A stretch of DNA of 64,000 nucleotides from Paraburkholderia eburnea (GCF_002917095.1 NZ_PQGA01000011.1:62001-126000), one strand, 5' to 3'; positions 24,218 through 33,185 are shown, numbered from the stretch's first letter. Numbers and translations are program-made. Notes: generated by a model from the sequence alone, not told the origin.

Positions 24218-24475
24218 ATGAAGACCAAACTGATCGCAGCGCTGCTGGTCGCAGCTTCCGCTTCCATCGCCGCTCCGGCTTTCGCCAGCGGCTATGGCCC
24301 GGCACCGTTCTACCGTCCGAATGTCGGTGCGCCGGCTTCGCAGCAAGGCCAGAGCGCCCAGACCGTGGCGGCCGAGCGTGCCCAGCAGCAAGGCATCGAT
24401 TCGTCGTACGGCGGTGTGGCAGGTGCAGCGACGCAATCGGGCGCTCACAACGCACAAACGCAGCACGCGCAGTAA
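24218..24475 (+). CDS. Small secreted protein (DUF4148-like tail)
   Basis: This 85-residue protein has a clear signal peptide (MKTKLIAALLVAASASIAAP, cleaved after AFA). The mature part is rich in Gln, Ala, Ser and Gly (TVAAERAQQQGIDSSYGGVA) and has no cysteine. The SSYGGVAGAATQSG stretch resembles the tail of the DUF4148 protein at 19248, so both probably belong to the same large family of exported Burkholderia proteins. Function is unknown. A GGAG ribosome site supports the start. Confidence 0.78.
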   Translation: MKTKLIAALLVAASASIAAPAFASGYGPAPFYRPNVGAPASQQGQSAQTVAAERAQQQGIDSSYGGVAGAATQSGAHNAQTQHAQ

Positions 24476-24522
24476 GTGTAGTTCGGCGAATAAGTCGAAG
24501 ACTTAGTCTCGCTGACCGAAGC

Positions 24523-24577
24523 GCCGCCCCGCGAGGGGCGGCAAGAACGCCGGGTGTCTTCACGACCCCGGCGTTTT
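24523..24577 (+). terminator. Tandem hairpins, terminator after the small secreted protein gene
   Basis: The first hairpin is GCCGCCCC-GCGA-GGGGCGGC (24523-24542). The second has a 9-bp stem AACGCCGGG/CCCGGCGTT followed by TTTG (24546-24577). Confidence 0.6.
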
Positions 24578-24629
24578 GCATTTCTGCGCCGCCTGACGTG
24601 GTCACGCGCGGTTTTGTTCGAGATGCCGC

Positions 24630-24872
24630 TTATGACGCGGCGCGCACGCGCTGGTCGATGGCTTCGCGGATGCGGTCGAAAGCCGCGTCGAAGGCGTTGT
24701 CCTGGGTCGGGAAGCGATCCCCGGCGATGCCGTCGACAGGCACGTCGGCGTGGGTGTCGTCGGTCAGGCTGTGGATTTTCTGGGTCGTGATCGTGAAGCC
24801 CGTCTCGTGACTGCCGTCCACGCCGGCGGTCATGTCGTAGCCCATGTATTCGTAGCTGCGCTGGTTTTCCAT
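24630..24872 (-). CDS. Small hypothetical protein
   Basis: This 80-residue protein begins MENQRSYEYMGYDMTAGVDG and has an acidic central part and a helical tail (AFDAAFDRIREAIDQRVRAAS). The start at 24872 has a strong GGAGGAAAGGG ribosome site, which rules out the longer frame. No export signal is visible. I do not recognise a family. It is transcribed divergently from the RcnB-like gene, with 233 bp between them. Confidence 0.72.
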   Translation of the reverse strand: MENQRSYEYMGYDMTAGVDGSHETGFTITTQKIHSLTDDTHADVPVDGIAGDRFPTQDNAFDAAFDRIREAIDQRVRAAS

Positions 24873-25105
24873 GCCCTTTCCTCCGCGATGACAGGCCTGC
24901 TTCACGGCGATTCTGGCACGTCCGGCGCGCACGCCGACGCTCGTTGTACGGTTGCCGAGCGAACTTTCAGCGGACATTGTGCGGACGCGTTCGCGCCGTG
25001 GGTCACGGGCGCTGTACTACCATCGTCTGCGAAGGGTGTGCGCCGCGGCAGAGGCGGCTTGCGCCTGTCACGCCAGGCCGTTGCTGGCTCAACAGGAGGT
25101 GAATA

Positions 25106-25435
25106 ATGAAGAAACGCTTCGTGCTTCTCGCTGCGCTGGCGCTTCCGGCCATGCTCGCGCCGGCCGCGGCTTTTGCGCAGCAGCCGCCCCGGCCGGGGCC
25201 GAACGAGTATCACGGCGGGCCGCCGCCCAATCGCCCGCCGCCCGATATGCAGCCGCCGCAGTGGCGCAAGGGCGACCGCCTCGGGCCGGAATATCGCGAC
25301 CGTCAGTACGTGATCGACGACTGGCGCCAGTACCACCTCAAGCCGCCGCCGCGCGGTCATCACTGGGTCGGCGTGAGCGGCCAGTACTATCTGGTGCGCA
25401 ATTCGAACTGGACCGTCGAGAGCATCGGGCCGTAA
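25106..25435 (+). CDS. RcnB-family periplasmic protein
   Basis: This 109-residue protein has a signal peptide (MKKRFVLLAALALPAMLAPA, cleaved after AFA), a Pro/Gly-rich linker, and the RcnB core WRKGDRLGPEYRDRQYVIDD followed by LKPPPRGHHWVGVSGQYYLV. RcnB in E. coli is a periplasmic modulator of nickel and cobalt efflux. The metal link is not shown for this shorter, proline-rich form. A GGAGG ribosome site precedes the start. It is a single gene. Confidence 0.85.
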   Translation: MKKRFVLLAALALPAMLAPAAAFAQQPPRPGPNEYHGGPPPNRPPPDMQPPQWRKGDRLGPEYRDRQYVIDDWRQYHLKPPPRGHHWVGVSGQYYLVRNSNWTVESIGP

Positions 25436-25571
25436 GGCGTTCAGTGCGCGGCAGACGAACCTGCCGCCATGCACAAGAGCTGGGTGGATCCCGGCTTTTG
25501 TGCGCCCTGAAAAAAATCGTCGAGCGTGATAGGTTCTGCCTTCCCCCAACCCAATGATGGAAAACGCTTCG

Positions 25572-26624
25572 ATGGAATACCGCACACTCGGCGACACGGA
25601 TGTCAAGGTGAGTCTGATTGGCCTCGGCACGATGACGTGGGGCGAACAGAATACCGAGCGCGACGCGCATGAGCAGATCGACTACGCGCTCGATCAGGGC
25701 GTCACGCTGATCGACGCCGCGGAGATGTATCCCGTGCCGCCGCGTCCCGAAACGCAAGGGCAGACCGAGCGCTTTATCGGCACATGGCTCGCGCAGCATC
25801 GCGCCGCGCGCGAGCGCGTCGTGCTCGCCACCAAGATCGCCGGCCCGGCGCGCCAGCCGCACAACCCGCGCCATATCCGCGGCGAAGGCAACCAGTTCGA
25901 TCGCAAGAACCTGACCGAAGCGCTCGACGGTAGCCTCAAGCGCCTGCAGACGGATTACGTCGACCTCTACCAGCTCCACTGGCCCGACCGCAGCACGATG
26001 ACCTTCGGCCGCCCGGCGTATCCGTGGGTCGACGACGCCTACACGGTGCCGATCGAGGAAACGCTCTCGGTGCTGGCGGATTTCGTGAAGGCGGGCAAGG
26101 TGCGCCATATCGGCGTGTCGAACGAGACGCCCTGGGGCGTGGCGCAATTCCTGCGCGCCGCCGAAAAGCTCGGCCTGCCGCGCATCGTCAGCATCCAGAA
26201 TCCGTACAGCCTCGTGAATCGGACCTTCGAGGCCGGTTTGTCCGAGTACTCGCATCGCGACCATATCGGCCTGCTGGCGTATTCGCCGATGGCGTTCGGC
26301 TGGCTTTCGGGCAAATACGAGGGCGGGGCGCGGCCCGACGGCGCGCGCATCACGTTGTTCGAGCGCTTCCAGCGCTACAGCAAGCCGCAGGCGGTCGAGG
26401 CGACGTCGCGCTACGTGGCGCTCGCGAAGGAGCTGGGCTATACGCCGGCGCAGTTCGCGCTGGCTTTCGTGAACAGCCGGCCGTTCGTGACGAGCAACCT
26501 GATTGGCGCGACGAGCCTCGCGCAACTCAAGGAAAACATCGCCAGCGTCGATGTGAAGCTGTCGGCCGACGTGCTCGCGCGCATCGATGCGCTGCACGAG
26601 CTTCAGCCTAATCCTGCGCCGTAA
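25572..26624 (+). CDS. NADP-dependent aldo/keto reductase (Tas-like)
   Basis: This 350-residue TIM-barrel enzyme begins MEYRTLGDTDVKVSLIGLGT and carries LIDAAEMYPVPPRPET, with the catalytic Asp and Tyr, and the strand VDLYQLHWPD, with the catalytic His. The C-terminal NADP site NLIGATSLAQLKENI is present. It is closest in layout to E. coli Tas (346 residues). The physiological carbonyl substrate is unknown. The ATG at 25572 is preferred to the one six codons upstream because it matches the family N terminus. Neither has a clear ribosome site. Confidence 0.88.
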   Translation: MEYRTLGDTDVKVSLIGLGTMTWGEQNTERDAHEQIDYALDQGVTLIDAAEMYPVPPRPETQGQTERFIGTWLAQHRAARERVVLATKIAGPARQPHNPRHIRGEGNQFDRKNLTEALDGSLKRLQTDYVDLYQLHWPDRSTMTFGRPAYPWVDDAYTVPIEETLSVLADFVKAGKVRHIGVSNETPWGVAQFLRAAEKLGLPRIVSIQNPYSLVNRTFEAGLSEYSHRDHIGLLAYSPMAFGWLSGKYEGGARPDGARITLFERFQRYSKPQAVEATSRYVALAKELGYTPAQFALAFVNSRPFVTSNLIGATSLAQLKENIASVDVKLSADVLARIDALHELQPNPAP

Positions 26625-26888
26625 ATCGTCTGGCCTGTCGCCGGTGTTCCTCTAACCCGGTGACAGGTTTGCCGCGCTTTATCGCGGCGAGGCACGCGCA
26701 ACGGTGCCTCGCCAAATTCGTTGGCGATTCGCCAGGCATGCACTACGATCCTGCCAACGCCCGCGTGGAGGTGGATCGCTCCGTCTGAACGATGCGCGCC
26801 TTCGCCATCGCACGCTAACCCCCGCGCTGACCCCATTCGGCCCGCCAGGCTCTTATTATTCCAATCGCCCTTTGCGGAGTACCCCACG

Positions 26889-27992
26889 ATGAGCGCACCG
26901 AACGCGCAGTTGCCCCAATCGCCACGATCGCCTCAGCCGGTGCAGGCGCCGCCGGGCTACGGCTGGGCCATTTTCGTTTTGCTGGCGGTAGCGGGGCTTT
27001 TCTACGTGAAATGGTTTCCGTATTACCACCGGGCGTTTACCGCCGAATCGACGCACTCGATCGGCAAATCGATCCTGATGGGCAGCGCGGCCAGTGCGCC
27101 CGCGCCGTCGCTGAACGCGGCGCTCGATTACGCGCTCGCCTACGGCCGTGCGATCTGGCAGGCGATGGTGCTGGGCCTGCTGCTCGGCTCGGGCATCCAG
27201 GCGCTGCTGCCGGTGCAGTGGGTGGCGCGCGTGCTGGGGCAGCGCGGTTTCGGCAGTGTGGCGGCGGGCGGCCTGCTTTCGGTGCCGGGCATGATGTGCA
27301 CCTGCTGCGCGGCGCCCGTCGTGGCGGGGCTGCGTGCGCGCAATGCCTCGACCGGTGGCGCGATCGCCTTCTGGCTCGGCAATTCGGTGCTCAATCCCGC
27401 GACGCTCGTGTTCATGGGCTTCGTGCTGGGCTGGCAGTGGAGCGCGCTGCGTCTCGTGCTCGGCGTGCTGCTGGTATTCGGCCTGGGCTGGCTCGCCAAC
27501 CGGCTCGTGACGCCGCAGGAGGCGAGCGCCGCCGATGACCGTCTCGCGCTGCTCGCGCGCCAGCAGGCCGAAGGCGGTAACGTGTTCGTGCGCTGGGCGC
27601 GTATCTTCACGCGCATGGCCGTGCGCCTCGTGCCCGAGTACATCGTGCTGGTGCTGCTGCTCGGCGCGGCGCGCGCGTGGCTGTTCCCGCACATCGGCCC
27701 GGACGTCACCAGCAGCATCGGCTGGATCGTCGCCTTCGCGGTGGCGGGCATGCTGTTCGTGATCCCGACGGCCGGCGAGGTGCCGATCATTCAGGCGATG
27801 CTCGCGCTCGGCATGGGCGTCGGTCCCGCCGGGGCGCTCCTGATGACGCTGCCGCCCGTGAGCGTGCCGTCGCTCGCGATGCTGGCGGGCTCGTTCAGTC
27901 CGCGCGTGCTCGCGCTCGTGGCGGGCGTGGTGGTGCTGTTCGGCATCGTGTCGGGGCTGGCGGCGCTCGCGCTGGGGTTGGGCGCGGCGTGA
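26889..27992 (+). CDS. Membrane permease of the COG0701/ArsP type
   Basis: This 367-residue protein has about nine to ten membrane helices in two related halves. The motif GMMCTCCAAPVVAGLR, with a CxCC group at a helix end, is characteristic of COG0701 permeases, which include ArsP exporters of organoarsenicals and other thiol-reactive compounds. The second half has IPTAGEVPIIQAML. The substrate is unknown. The start at 26889 gives a short soluble N terminus and removes a 56-codon non-family leader. It is a single gene. Confidence 0.82.
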   Translation: MSAPNAQLPQSPRSPQPVQAPPGYGWAIFVLLAVAGLFYVKWFPYYHRAFTAESTHSIGKSILMGSAASAPAPSLNAALDYALAYGRAIWQAMVLGLLLGSGIQALLPVQWVARVLGQRGFGSVAAGGLLSVPGMMCTCCAAPVVAGLRARNASTGGAIAFWLGNSVLNPATLVFMGFVLGWQWSALRLVLGVLLVFGLGWLANRLVTPQEASAADDRLALLARQQAEGGNVFVRWARIFTRMAVRLVPEYIVLVLLLGAARAWLFPHIGPDVTSSIGWIVAFAVAGMLFVIPTAGEVPIIQAMLALGMGVGPAGALLMTLPPVSVPSLAMLAGSFSPRVLALVAGVVVLFGIVSGLAALALGLGAA

Positions 27993-28152
27993 AATAGCGC
28001 AGGGCGCCGCGCTGCGCCAGAGCCGTTTTCGCCGGGGCGAGGGCGGTTTTAGCGCGGCTGCGATGCTACGATCAATCGATAAGGATCACGTATAGACCGT
28101 GGAGGGCCGCAAGGGCCGCCACACAGATGAGGGCTCAGGCCCAGGAACCGGC

Positions 28153-28575
28153 ATGGCACAGCAAAAAACCAATCCGAAACTCGAACAGGCGCTCACGCGC
28201 GGCGATCTCGCCATTCGCCAGGCCAACTCCGCGCGCGCCACGGCGGTGCTGCGCGCGCTCGGCAAGATGATCGTCGAGGCCTCGGCGACCATCGGCGTGG
28301 AGGCGCACGTCTCGATCCCCGACGGCGATCGCATTTACGATCCCGCCGACGGCCTCTGGCCGCAGCAACTGCTGGTGTCGCTCGACGATCCCGTCGATGA
28401 GGCGGACCCGGAAGAGATCCGCACGGTGCGCCTGCACGCGCAGACCCAGGCGACGGTGTTTCGCGTGGAATGGCACCGCTCGGACGGCAAGATCGGGCGT
28501 CAGGAAGGCGGCCCGTTCGCCACGGTCGCGTTTATCTCGGACGTCGATATTCCCTGGGGCGACGACGAAGACTGA
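28153..28575 (+). CDS. Conserved-looking hypothetical protein
   Basis: This 140-residue acidic cytoplasmic protein begins MAQQKTNPKLEQALTRGDLA. It has a helical first third and a beta-rich remainder with VSIPDGDRIYDPADGLWPQQ and a closing DVDIPWGDDED. The ATG at 28153 is chosen over one 18 codons upstream. I do not recognise the family. It converges with the nodJ-type gene, with only 11 bp between the stops. Confidence 0.72.
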   Translation: MAQQKTNPKLEQALTRGDLAIRQANSARATAVLRALGKMIVEASATIGVEAHVSIPDGDRIYDPADGLWPQQLLVSLDDPVDEADPEEIRTVRLHAQTQATVFRVEWHRSDGKIGRQEGGPFATVAFISDVDIPWGDDED

Positions 28576-28586
28576 TTGCGCGTTTT

Positions 28587-29423
28587 TTAACGCATCATGC
28601 GGCGCCGGAACAGGATCGACGCGATGCTGAACGGCACGATGATGTAGAACGCGAGCACGCCCAGATGCAGCGCGGCGTGCTCGACGGGCCGCCCGAGCAT
28701 GGCCGGGCGGATCAGATCGACGGCGTGCGCGAGCGGCAGCATCAGCGTGATGTGCTGCGCGGCGGCGGGCAACTGCGTGATCGGGAAGAACACGCCCGAG
28801 AGCAGCAGCATCGGCGTGAGCACGAGCGTCTGGTAGAACATGAAGAAGTCGTAGGACGGCGCGAGCGCGGTGACGATCATCGCGCAGCTCGCGAACGCGA
28901 GGCCCGCGAGCGCGATCACGGGCAGCGCCAGCAGCATCGACGGGAAGCTCGCATAGCCGAGCGCCCCGGCCACGATCATGATGGCCGCGCCCGATAGCAT
29001 CGACTTGCTGGCGGCCCACATCACTTCCCCGAGCACCACGTCGCCGAGCGTGAGCGGCGTGTGCATGATCGCCTCCCACGTGCGCTGTACGTGCATGCGC
29101 GAAAAGCCCGAGTACATCGACTCGAAGCTCGCCGACATCATCACCGACGACGACACCGTGCCCGCCGCGAGAAACGCGATGTACGAGACGCCCTGCACGT
29201 GGCCGACCATCAGCCCGAGTCCGAAACCCAGACCGAACAGATAGATCATCGGATCGGCGAGATTGCCGAACATCGACGCGATCGCGAGCTTGCGCCAGAC
29301 CAGATAGTTGCGCCGCCAGACGGCGATCCAGTGCGTCGCGTTCGAGGGCAGCGCCGCGCGCGGCTCGCGCAGTGGCGTGCCGGTGGAGCGGGCGGGCGGT
29401 GGGGTTTTGGTGCGTGTCTGCAT
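28587..29423 (-). CDS. ABC-2 type exporter permease, NodJ family
   Basis: This 278-residue inner-membrane protein has six helices of the ABC-2 transporter fold. Segments MFGNLADPMIYLFGLGFGLG and TWEAIMHTPLTLGDVVLGE match the NodJ subgroup, and the ending SILFRRRMMR is typical. In rhizobia NodIJ exports lipo-chitin signals, but NodIJ homologues are general in Burkholderiaceae and no nod genes are present here. The cargo is unknown. It follows the ATPase gene on the same strand after 104 bp that hold a tandem repeat. Confidence 0.88.
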   Translation of the reverse strand: MQTRTKTPPPARSTGTPLREPRAALPSNATHWIAVWRRNYLVWRKLAIASMFGNLADPMIYLFGLGFGLGLMVGHVQGVSYIAFLAAGTVSSSVMMSASFESMYSGFSRMHVQRTWEAIMHTPLTLGDVVLGEVMWAASKSMLSGAAIMIVAGALGYASFPSMLLALPVIALAGLAFASCAMIVTALAPSYDFFMFYQTLVLTPMLLLSGVFFPITQLPAAAQHITLMLPLAHAVDLIRPAMLGRPVEHAALHLGVLAFYIIVPFSIASILFRRRMMR

Positions 29424-29464
29424 GGAAAGATCGATTTTGTCCCGGCTTGGTTCTCGTTAGATGC

Positions 29465-29536
29465 CCGCGTCAGGGCAGACCGCGTCAGGCTGACCGCGTC
29501 AAGGCAGACCGCGTCAAGCTGCCCGCGTCAATCCTG
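29465..29536. repeat. Five-unit tandem repeat (15/14 bp alternating) over the nodI stop codon
   Basis: Units start CCGCGTCA and alternate in length 15, 14, 15, 14 and 14 bp. Units 1+2 and 3+4 form two near-identical 29-bp copies. The array covers the nodI stop codon and fills the nodI-nodJ junction. Confidence 0.8.
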
Positions 29537-30436
29537 CATCTCGCGGCCTGTGAGCCGCAGGAAAACGTCTTCGAGATTCGCGGGCCGATGCAGATAGCGC
29601 AGGTCCGAGCGATGGCGCAGCCGGGCATGCACGGGCGCCGGATCGTCGACGTAGCAGAATAGCGTCTCGCCGCTGATTTCCGTGCGCTTGGCGAGGGGCG
29701 CGAGTTCGTCGCGCAGCGCCGACGGTTCCGGCCCGTAGACCTCGATCACGTCGCAGCCGATCTCGGATTCGATCAGCGCTTTCGGCGCGCCCTCGGCGAT
29801 CTTGCGGCCTTCCTCGATCACGCAGACGCGGTTGCACAGGCGCTCCGCCTCTTCCATGAAGTGCGTCGTGAGGAGGATCGTCTTGCCGCGCGCGAGCAGC
29901 GAGCGCAGCCGCTCCCAGATCAGATGGCGGGCCTGCGGATCGAGCCCGGTGGTGGGTTCGTCCATCACCAGCACGTCGGGATCGTTGACGAGCGCGCGTG
30001 CGAGTGTCAGACGCCGGCGCATGCCGCCGGAGAGTTCGCCCACGCGCGCGTCGGCCTTGCTTTCGAGGCGCGCGAATTCGAGCAGCGGCGCGACGAGCGC
30101 CTGGGTTTCGCTGGCCGATAGCCCGAAATATCGACCGAACACCAGCAGGTTTTCGCGCACGGTGAAGTCCGGATCGAGATTGTCGAACTGCGGTACGACG
30201 CCCACGCGTGCCCGTGCGTGACGCGCGCGCGCGGGGACCGGTTCGCCGCACAGGCTGATGCGGCCCGCGTCGGGCGAAACGATGCCGAGCAGCATGCGCA
30301 GCGTGGTGGTCTTGCCCGCGCCGTTGGGGCCCAGCAGCCCGAAGCATTCGCCGGGGACGACGTTGAACGACAGTCCGTTGACGACCGTGCGGTCTCCGTA
30401 ATGTTTGATCACCTGCTCGAATTCGATGGCGGGCAT
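29528..30436 (-). CDS. ABC exporter ATP-binding protein, NodI family
   Basis: This 302-residue ATPase has Walker A GPNGAGKTT at residues 36-44, signature LSGGM at 135-139 and Walker B with the D-loop MDEPTTGLDP at 158-167. The C-terminal region after residue 230 is the NodI-type extension. The start at 30436 (MPAIEFEQVIKHYG) removes a 79-codon leader that overlaps the promoter region. It pairs with the NodJ-type permease. The exported compound is unknown. Confidence 0.9.
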   Translation of the reverse strand: MPAIEFEQVIKHYGDRTVVNGLSFNVVPGECFGLLGPNGAGKTTTLRMLLGIVSPDAGRISLCGEPVPARARHARARVGVVPQFDNLDPDFTVRENLLVFGRYFGLSASETQALVAPLLEFARLESKADARVGELSGGMRRRLTLARALVNDPDVLVMDEPTTGLDPQARHLIWERLRSLLARGKTILLTTHFMEEAERLCNRVCVIEEGRKIAEGAPKALIESEIGCDVIEVYGPEPSALRDELAPLAKRTEISGETLFCYVDDPAPVHARLRHRSDLRYLHRPANLEDVFLRLTGREMQD

Positions 30437-30761
30437 GTCGTACCGTTTCCCGGTTTTATCTGCGCGATTCGATCGTGTGCGTTGCACACGTTCACACGTT
30501 GTAAGGCGGCTTATTCTAGTGCATCGCCACGCGCGAGGTGGAGGGCGAGCGCGAGGCGAGTGCGCTGACGGTGCCCAGTCAATGGCTGTCGCGACAAGCA
30601 TCCGGAACGCGCGCAAAGTCCATGCCGTGGCGTTTCGAGGGGCTAAAACGGTGCACGCGGATCTGGCGCGCACCTGGCGTTTTCCAGCCCTTGCGTGCGT
30701 AATTGCGGCGCACCATCATGCCAGTACGACCTGCGTTTCGAGTGGGTGGGGAGAACGGATC
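30437..30761. other. 325-bp intergenic region between divergent nodI-type and stress-protein genes
   Basis: No gene is supported. Both promoters should lie here. The only clear signal is the GGGTGGGGAG ribosome site directly before the stress-protein start. Open frames running through it are shadows. Confidence 0.4.
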
Positions 30762-31232
30762 ATGGCGAGCTACAAGAAGATTCTGCTGTGTTACGACGGC
30801 TCGCGCGAGGGCCGCAAGGCGCTGCGTTGTGGCGCCGATCTGGCGTTGGATCTGCAGGCGGAAACACATCTGCTGTCGGTGGTGGACATGCGTTCGACCA
30901 TCGCGCAGAGCGCGGGTTTGCTGACCGACGTGGCGTGCGGGCGCTTTGAGGAAACCGCGCGCGAAATCCTGCAGGAAGGCGTGGACTGGCTCACCGAGCG
31001 CGGCGTGCGGGCGCAGGGGCATTTCGCGTTCGGCCATCCGATCGACGAGATCGCGAATCTCGCTACCGAACTGCATGTGGATCTGGTGGTGGTGGGACAC
31101 CGCTGCCGCACGGGCTTGTCGCGCTGGTGGATGGGCGCAGGCAATACGCCGCTGCTCGACCGCGTGTCGTGCAGCATTCTGGTGGCGTGTTCTTCGGCGG
31201 CCGAGGACAAGCAGCAACAAGCGGCCGCTTAA
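30762..31232 (+). CDS. Universal stress protein (UspA family)
   Basis: This 156-residue protein starts with the UspA strand KKILLCYDGSREGRKAL and ends with the nucleotide-binding stretch VVVGHRCRTGLSRWW-MGAGNTPLL-CSILV. The G-2x-G-9x-G-S/T pattern is only partly kept, so ATP binding is uncertain. The segment DVACGRFEETAREILQEG is typical of Burkholderia single-domain Usp proteins. The ATG at 30762 follows a strong ribosome site. Its role is in stress tolerance, with unknown partners. Confidence 0.88.
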   Translation: MASYKKILLCYDGSREGRKALRCGADLALDLQAETHLLSVVDMRSTIAQSAGLLTDVACGRFEETAREILQEGVDWLTERGVRAQGHFAFGHPIDEIANLATELHVDLVVVGHRCRTGLSRWWMGAGNTPLLDRVSCSILVACSSAAEDKQQQAAA

Positions 31233-31313
31233 ACGCGCCGCGCGGGTTGTTCAACACGCGCCTGGTCGCAATGGCCGGGCGCGTGGTCAATCAATGTGTG
31301 TCTGCCTTGCGGG

Positions 31314-31994
31314 TCAATCCGGCGCGTTCGCGCCGTCACTCGCGACCGTTGGGTTCAATTCCACCGCCGCAAGCTTCCACGAAAACAGACCGTGCCGCTG
31401 CAGGATGGCGGCATAGCGCTCGCTGGTCGCGCTGCGCCGCCAGGTCACGGCGAACTCGTTGAGGCTGCGATACCCCGCTGTCGTCTGCGCGCGCGGTTGC
31501 GGTGCGGCTGTGTCCGCACTTGCGGATGCGGGCGGCGGCGCGGCCGCTGCCGGTTCAGCCGGTGCGGATGAAGCCTGCGGACCGGGCGGCGGTGCAGGTT
31601 GCTCACCAGGCTTGCCCGTCGGCGGCATGCCGTTGAGCAGCGCGGCGACGCCTTCGGGCGTGGCGTACGCATCCACGAGCGGCCCGATCAGCGCCGCACC
31701 GATCACGGCGCCGAGCATCAGCAGCGGATTGCTGCTGTGCTGCGCCTGAATGCGCCGTTGCAGCATCTCGCCGACCTGCTGCTTGAGGCTCACGCGCAAC
31801 GCCGGGTAATCGACGTATTCGTTCAACGTCACGGCGTCGCGCGCATCCGCCGCCTGCTTGAGGCGGTTGAGCGCGAGATACGGCGAGGCATAGCCGTAGC
31901 CGAGCGCCGTCACCACGACGATCGCCGCAACCGCGATCGCGACAGGCTTCTTCCAGTTCGAGTAGAGGCGTGAGGGCGTGGTCGTATCGGTCAT
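31314..31994 (-). CDS. DUF2939-type membrane-anchored protein
   Basis: This 226-residue protein has a short cytoplasmic N terminus, one membrane helix (PVAIAVAAIVVVTALGYGYA) and the DUF2939 core SPYLALNRLKQAADARDAVT, then VDYPALRVSLKQQV. A long Pro/Ala/Ser-rich linker at about residues 125-175 separates a C-terminal segment RSLNEFAVTWRRSATSERYA. The family is exported or anchored and has no assigned function. The start at 31994 (MTDTTTPSRL) is preferred because the leader before it is not family-like. Confidence 0.82.
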   Translation of the reverse strand: MTDTTTPSRLYSNWKKPVAIAVAAIVVVTALGYGYASPYLALNRLKQAADARDAVTLNEYVDYPALRVSLKQQVGEMLQRRIQAQHSSNPLLMLGAVIGAALIGPLVDAYATPEGVAALLNGMPPTGKPGEQPAPPPGPQASSAPAEPAAAAPPPASASADTAAPQPRAQTTAGYRSLNEFAVTWRRSATSERYAAILQRHGLFSWKLAAVELNPTVASDGANAPD

Positions 31995-32088
31995 CGGGCA
32001 GGGCGGCCCCGCGCTAGCGAGGCAAAGGTTCAATCAGGGTGTTGACCGCCCGCGCGCAAAAACGATCCCTCGATCTTGCCGGCGCCGG

Positions 32089-32451
32089 TTACTTCGCCAG
32101 CGCCACCGGCATATCGCCGTGTTGTTCGGCGATGCAGCGGTCGATGGCGCGGCACACCGCCTCCATCGTGCCGACCATGATGAGCCGCGACTGGCCGTGA
32201 TAGACGCGCACCGGCGCGCGGCGATCGGGCTGCTCCGTATTCAGCGTGCTGTTGAGGGAGACGCGCGCGAACGCGGGCTGAGCCGACGGCAGTGCCGGCG
32301 TGCGCGCCTGATCGATGCTGTCTTCGAAGAGCGAGCCATTGAGCGCAGCCGCCGAGGCGCGCGCTTCGCGCACCGCGCACGACGCAATCCCGCGAAGGTG
32401 GCGCAGACGACCGAATTGACGGAAGGGCAACAGACGGGCAAGGCGTTCCAT
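32089..32451 (-). CDS. Hypothetical protein between DUF2939 and lexA genes
   Basis: This 120-residue basic protein begins MERLARLLPFRQFGRLRHLR and has a segment APVRVYHGQSRLIMVGTMEA near the C terminus, with three cysteines overall. No signal peptide or membrane helix is evident. A GAGAGAG ribosome site precedes the start. I do not recognise the family. It is cotranscribed at most with lexA, 56 bp upstream. Confidence 0.6.
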   Translation of the reverse strand: MERLARLLPFRQFGRLRHLRGIASCAVREARASAAALNGSLFEDSIDQARTPALPSAQPAFARVSLNSTLNTEQPDRRAPVRVYHGQSRLIMVGTMEAVCRAIDRCIAEQHGDMPVALAK

Positions 32452-32507
32452 GACTCTCTCTCCAGAAGGTGCGCGGACCAGGCGCTGACGCGGCGCGGTC
32501 GGAATTA

Positions 32508-33158
32508 TCAGAATTCGGTGGGACGGATCAGACCGACGGCAATGCCTTCGAGCGCGAAATCAGCGCTGCCGGCGGCGACGAAGATGTTGTCGTAGTCGGG
32601 GTTTTCGGCGATCAGCTCGATACCGTTGGGCTGGCGCTTCAGGCGCTTCACGGTGACGTCGTCGCCCAGACGCGCGACGATGATCTGGCCGTCCTTTGCC
32701 TCGGCTTTCTTCTGCACGGCGAGCAGGTCGCCGTCGAGGATGCCCGCGTCGCGCATGGACAGCCCGCGCACCTTCAGAAGGTAGTCGGGGCGGCTTGAGA
32801 AGAGCGCCGGATCGCAGGCGTAGTTCTGCGCAATATGCTCCTGCGCGAGGATCGGGCTGCCTGCCGCCACACGGCCGACGAGCGGCAGCGAAAGCTGCAT
32901 GAGGCTGGCGTGCGGCAAGGTGAATTGATGCGGCAGATCGTCCGGGCCCGGCATCAGACGGATGCCTCGCGAGGCGCCCGCAGCCAGTTCGATCACGCCC
33001 TTGCGCGCGAGGGCGCGCAGGTGTTCCTCCGCGGAGTTGGCCGAGCTGAAGCCCAGTTCGGCGGCGATCTCTGCGCGGGTGGGCGGAAAGCCGGTGCGCT
33101 CGATTGCCCGGCGGACCAGATCGAAAACCTGCTGCTGTCGTGCGGTAAGTTTGGTCAT
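32508..33158 (-). CDS. lexA: LexA repressor of the SOS response
   Basis: This 216-residue repressor begins MTKLTARQQQVFDLVRRAIE with a winged helix (PPTRAEIAAELGFSSANSAE). The self-cleavage site is Ala99-Gly100 in VGRVAAGSP, with catalytic Ser134 in RGLSMRDAG and Lys171 in DVTVKRLKR. RecA filaments trigger cleavage. The start at 33158 trims 20 codons that would cross the operators. Two consensus LexA boxes lie directly upstream, so the gene is autoregulated. The same box type precedes the island gene at 21519. Confidence 0.97.
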   Translation of the reverse strand: MTKLTARQQQVFDLVRRAIERTGFPPTRAEIAAELGFSSANSAEEHLRALARKGVIELAAGASRGIRLMPGPDDLPHQFTLPHASLMQLSLPLVGRVAAGSPILAQEHIAQNYACDPALFSSRPDYLLKVRGLSMRDAGILDGDLLAVQKKAEAKDGQIIVARLGDDVTVKRLKRQPNGIELIAENPDYDNIFVAAGSADFALEGIAVGLIRPTEF

Positions 33159-33165
33159 GGCGACA

Positions 33166-33181
33166 CTGTATGTTTGAACAG
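33166..33181. promoter_or_regulatory. LexA box 1 at lexA (CTGT-N8-ACAG)
   Basis: CTGTATGTTTGAACAG lies 8 bp upstream of the lexA start codon and fits the consensus arms exactly. Confidence 0.9.
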
Positions 33182-33185
33182 GTGA

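Noticed and set aside
28587..30436. A nodulation locus based on nodI/nodJ-type genes
   Set aside because: No nodABC, nod box or other symbiosis gene is present, and such exporters are general in the family.
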